A stretch of DNA of 7,044 nt from an uncultured bacterium (GTDB taxonomy: Bacteria; Planctomycetota; UBA8108): positions 1 through 7,044 of the forward strand of contig CAJWZY010000112.1 of assembly GCA_913050545.1 (NCBI GenBank). The letters are read 5' to 3'. Below, one piece after another: positions 5,751 through 7,044 of this stretch. The translations under genes were made by a program, and so were the position numbers. The stretch's first letter is position 1. Every line of letters begins with the position of its first letter. The notes under the pieces were generated by a model. That model saw nothing but the letters and a program-made list of their open reading frames with translations, was not told the origin of the DNA and did not search any database.

Positions 5751-6176
5751 TCACTTGGTCTGTTGATTTCCGGGTCCCTGGCGGGTCTCAGCTTCTACCC
5801 TGGCATCGAGATCTTTGCGCAGGGCCTCGTCGATCTTCCCGGCCTTCTCAAGCTTTGCATCTACCCGGTGTACGTCACGGATAGGGAAAATCGGCAGAAG
5901 AAACTCCACGACCAGGTCCACCGGGAAGTACGCGTACCAGGGGGCCGAGGCCTCGTGGCTGATACGCCTTGATCGATGGTCGTCGAGGCGGAGCACGATC
6001 TCGAATTCTCCGTAAAAATCAAAAGGGTATTCGAGGGGGGTTTTGCCGGCGGCTTCTCCGTTGATGTGCACAGAAGCGCCGGGTGGCTCAGATTCAACCT
6101 GCAGGATGCGCTGAACACACCCTGTTGAGGCCAGGCAGGTCAGGATGACAGTGATTCCTGTGGTTAACCGGTCCAT
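5751..6176 (-). CDS. PEGA-domain lipoprotein
   Basis: A 141-residue envelope protein of unknown role. MDRLTTGITVILTCLASTGC is a short signal peptide ending in a lipobox-like STGC, with C20 the probable lipidated residue; Ser at -3 is less common than Leu. Residues about 25-75 form a PEGA domain (VESEPPGASVHINGEAAGKT followed by a TPLEYPF turn), a beta fold common in surface proteins and thought to bind other macromolecules. Next come a W-YAYFPVDLVVEFLLPIF block (80-98), whose hydrophobic core may insert in or lie on the membrane, and a charged, helical C-terminus. The frame stays open upstream to ATG 6305, but the 43 extra residues lack a signal character and cover the divergent promoters, so ATG 6176 is chosen. 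No Shine-Dalgarno is present, and a perfect TATAAT lies ten bases upstream. It is first in a run with murD. Confidence 0.8.
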   Translation of the reverse strand: MDRLTTGITVILTCLASTGCVQRILQVESEPPGASVHINGEAAGKTPLEYPFDFYGEFEIVLRLDDHRSRRISHEASAPWYAYFPVDLVVEFLLPIFPIRDVHRVDAKLEKAGKIDEALRKDLDARVEAETRQGPGNQQTK

Positions 6177-6185
6177 ACCGCGGGG

Positions 6186-6215
6186 ATTATAGTTAAAAAC
6201 TGCAGGACTAGGGAA
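6186..6215 (-). promoter_or_regulatory. Probable sigma-70 promoter of the PEGA gene
   Basis: On the minus strand a perfect TATAAT lies at 6191-6186. Eighteen bases further upstream, TTCCCT (6215-6210) matches the -35 consensus at only three of six positions. Transcription would begin near 6179, about three bases before ATG 6176, giving a nearly leaderless message. This fits the missing ribosome binding site. Confidence 0.5.
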
Positions 6216-6270
6216 GGGATTCACCGGGGAGAACATACCCGCGGCGGGGACAATCGGTTGGTCTGCAGCA

Positions 6271-6299
6271 TTGACAGCAGGGCGCTGGAAGGCTACACA
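6271..6299 (+). promoter_or_regulatory. Probable sigma-70 promoter of the CxxCxxCC gene
   Basis: A perfect TTGACA -35 (6271-6276) is followed, after the ideal 17 bases, by TACACA (6294-6299), a partial -10. Transcription would start near 6306, two bases before ATG 6308, again nearly leaderless. It faces away from the PEGA promoter. Two CTGCAG palindromes (6200-6205 and 6263-6268) flank the space between them. Confidence 0.45.
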
Positions 6300-6307
6300 T
6301 TTCATTC

Positions 6308-6730
6308 ATGTCGTCAAAACCGTGGTATCGCGAAGGTTTGAGCTTCTCCTGTACACGCTGCGGAGACTGCTGTACAGGTTCTCCCGGATACGTATGGGTT
6401 GAACGGGAAGAAATTGAGGAGCTTGCGAAGTTCCTCGGACTCTCGCCCGCAAAGTTTGGTGAGCGCTATCTGCGCAAGGTCGGCCGGCGCTATTCCCTGC
6501 TGGAGAAGCCCGGTGGCGACTGTGTTTTTTTTGACAGTGGCTGTACGGTTTATCCCGCCCGTCCCGTTCAATGCCGGACCTTTCCCTTCTGGAGGGGCCA
6601 TCTCAAGAGCCAGAGAGCCTGGGACGAGATCGCCGGGGAATGTCCCGGGATAGGGCAGGGTAAATTTTACGCGGCCGAGGATATAGAGATTATCAGGCGA
6701 GGCAAGGCAGACACCCTGCCGGGGGAGTGA
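6308..6730 (+). CDS. YkgJ-family CxxCxxCC cysteine-cluster protein
   Basis: A 140-residue soluble protein of the CxxCxxCC family (Pfam PF03692), thought to bind zinc or an iron-sulfur cluster; its biochemical role is not established. Visible motifs: FSCTRCGDCCTGSPGYVWV with C15, C18, C21 and C22; a helical stretch EEIEELAKFLGLSPAKFGERY (32-54) with the typical Glu-rich start; GGDCVFFDSGCTVYPARPVQC with C72, C79 and C89, then RTFPFW; and the closing ECPGIG with C112. All eight expected cysteines are present, so the metal site looks complete. There is no signal peptide. ATG 6308 has no Shine-Dalgarno at normal spacing (GGAAGG is 15 bases away), in keeping with the promoter that predicts a near-leaderless mRNA. 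The HEAT-repeat lipoprotein starts 22 bp downstream, probably in the same transcript. Confidence 0.9.
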   Translation: MSSKPWYREGLSFSCTRCGDCCTGSPGYVWVEREEIEELAKFLGLSPAKFGERYLRKVGRRYSLLEKPGGDCVFFDSGCTVYPARPVQCRTFPFWRGHLKSQRAWDEIAGECPGIGQGKFYAAEDIEIIRRGKADTLPGE

Positions 6731-6752
6731 ACAGTTGCCAGGTAACCTGTGG

Positions 6753-7044
6753 ATGACCAGGAGGGCAGGAGGGGCAGGGGCCATCCTGCTGGTGTTCCTG
6801 CTGGCCTGCTCCTCCAGGGAGAAGCCTCCGTCGGTGAACAGGGTCCTGGTGGAAAAGCTGGAGAGGCTCGAGTGGAGCTCTCCACCCGGCGGCGATGGAG
6901 CTGTCGTCCTCGGGCTTGCCTCGGCGGCCCTCGGGGATGCCAGCGCCGAGGTCAGGAAGAGGGCGGCTGGCTTTCTCGCCAGGAAGCGTCCGGCAGGCGG
7001 GGGAGCGCTCCTGCTGGAGAGGCTCGGGGTGGGGGGAAACTCCC
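6753..7044 (+). CDS. HEAT-repeat lipoprotein, 3'-truncated by window edge
   Basis: Only the first 97 codons are in the window. MTRRAGGAGAILLVFLLACS is a textbook lipoprotein signal peptide: a twin-Arg n-region, a hydrophobic core and lipobox LLAC with C19 lipidated. Ser at +2 is compatible with outer-membrane sorting by the E. coli rule. After a short linker, residues about 48-80 form a HEAT-like helical repeat (LASAALGDASAEVRKRAAGFLARKRP), and a second helix follows. Such repeats build protein-binding solenoids in the periplasm. ATG 6753 has AGGT nine bases upstream. An in-frame TTG at 6735 with GGGGGAG eight bases upstream is possible but would lengthen the n-region by six residues. The frame is still open at the window end. 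Function is unknown beyond a likely scaffold or binding role. Confidence 0.75.
   Translation, partial: MTRRAGGAGAILLVFLLACSSREKPPSVNRVLVEKLERLEWSSPPGGDGAVVLGLASAALGDASAEVRKRAAGFLARKRPAGGGALLLERLGVGGNS

Noticed and set aside
6177..6305. N-terminal extension of the PEGA protein to ATG 6305
   Set aside because: The extra 43 residues would push the signal peptide inside the protein and cover both divergent promoters; no ribosome site supports it.

Overview
This GC-rich window (about 60% GC by eye) comes from a Gram-negative chromosome. It encodes two lipoproteins, a periplasmic triheme cytochrome c, a sigma-54 activator and a peptidoglycan ligase. Triheme c7-type domains are best known from Desulfuromonadales (Geobacter and relatives). 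The glycine-rich N-terminus of MurD and the PEGA lipoprotein type instead recall Planctomycetes and other deep lineages. I cannot place the organism below the level of an anaerobe-like or respiratory Gram-negative from the Desulfobacterota / PVC / candidate-phylum range. No transposase, integrase, CRISPR array, tRNA or rRNA was seen.

Layout. (1) 1-3207, plus strand: the 3' part of a D12-class adenine DNA methyltransferase, overlapping by ATGA an NAD kinase (nadK), then after about 85 bp a GAF / sigma-54 AAA+ / Fis-type regulator. (2) 3208-3774: a 567-bp gap between convergent genes with no convincing gene. It contains a perfect 15-bp inverted repeat enclosing a 144-bp unit, a 7-bp hairpin and a 20-bp AT-rich dyad. 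(3) 3775-6176, minus strand: read in transcription order, a PEGA-domain lipoprotein, murD, and a triheme c7-type cytochrome. (4) 6177-6307: a divergent promoter region. (5) 6308-7044, plus strand: a CxxCxxCC (YkgJ-type) metal-binding protein and the start of a HEAT-repeat lipoprotein cut by the window end.

Most genes look like housekeeping or envelope functions: NADP supply, D-Glu addition to peptidoglycan precursor, periplasmic electron transfer and envelope lipoproteins. They do not form one obvious pathway. The best leads are the 144-bp inverted-repeat unit in the convergent gap, the degenerate Walker motifs of the sigma-54 regulator (Asp-Asn where Asp-Glu is expected), and the paired divergent promoters that predict nearly leaderless mRNAs for genes lacking Shine-Dalgarno sites.
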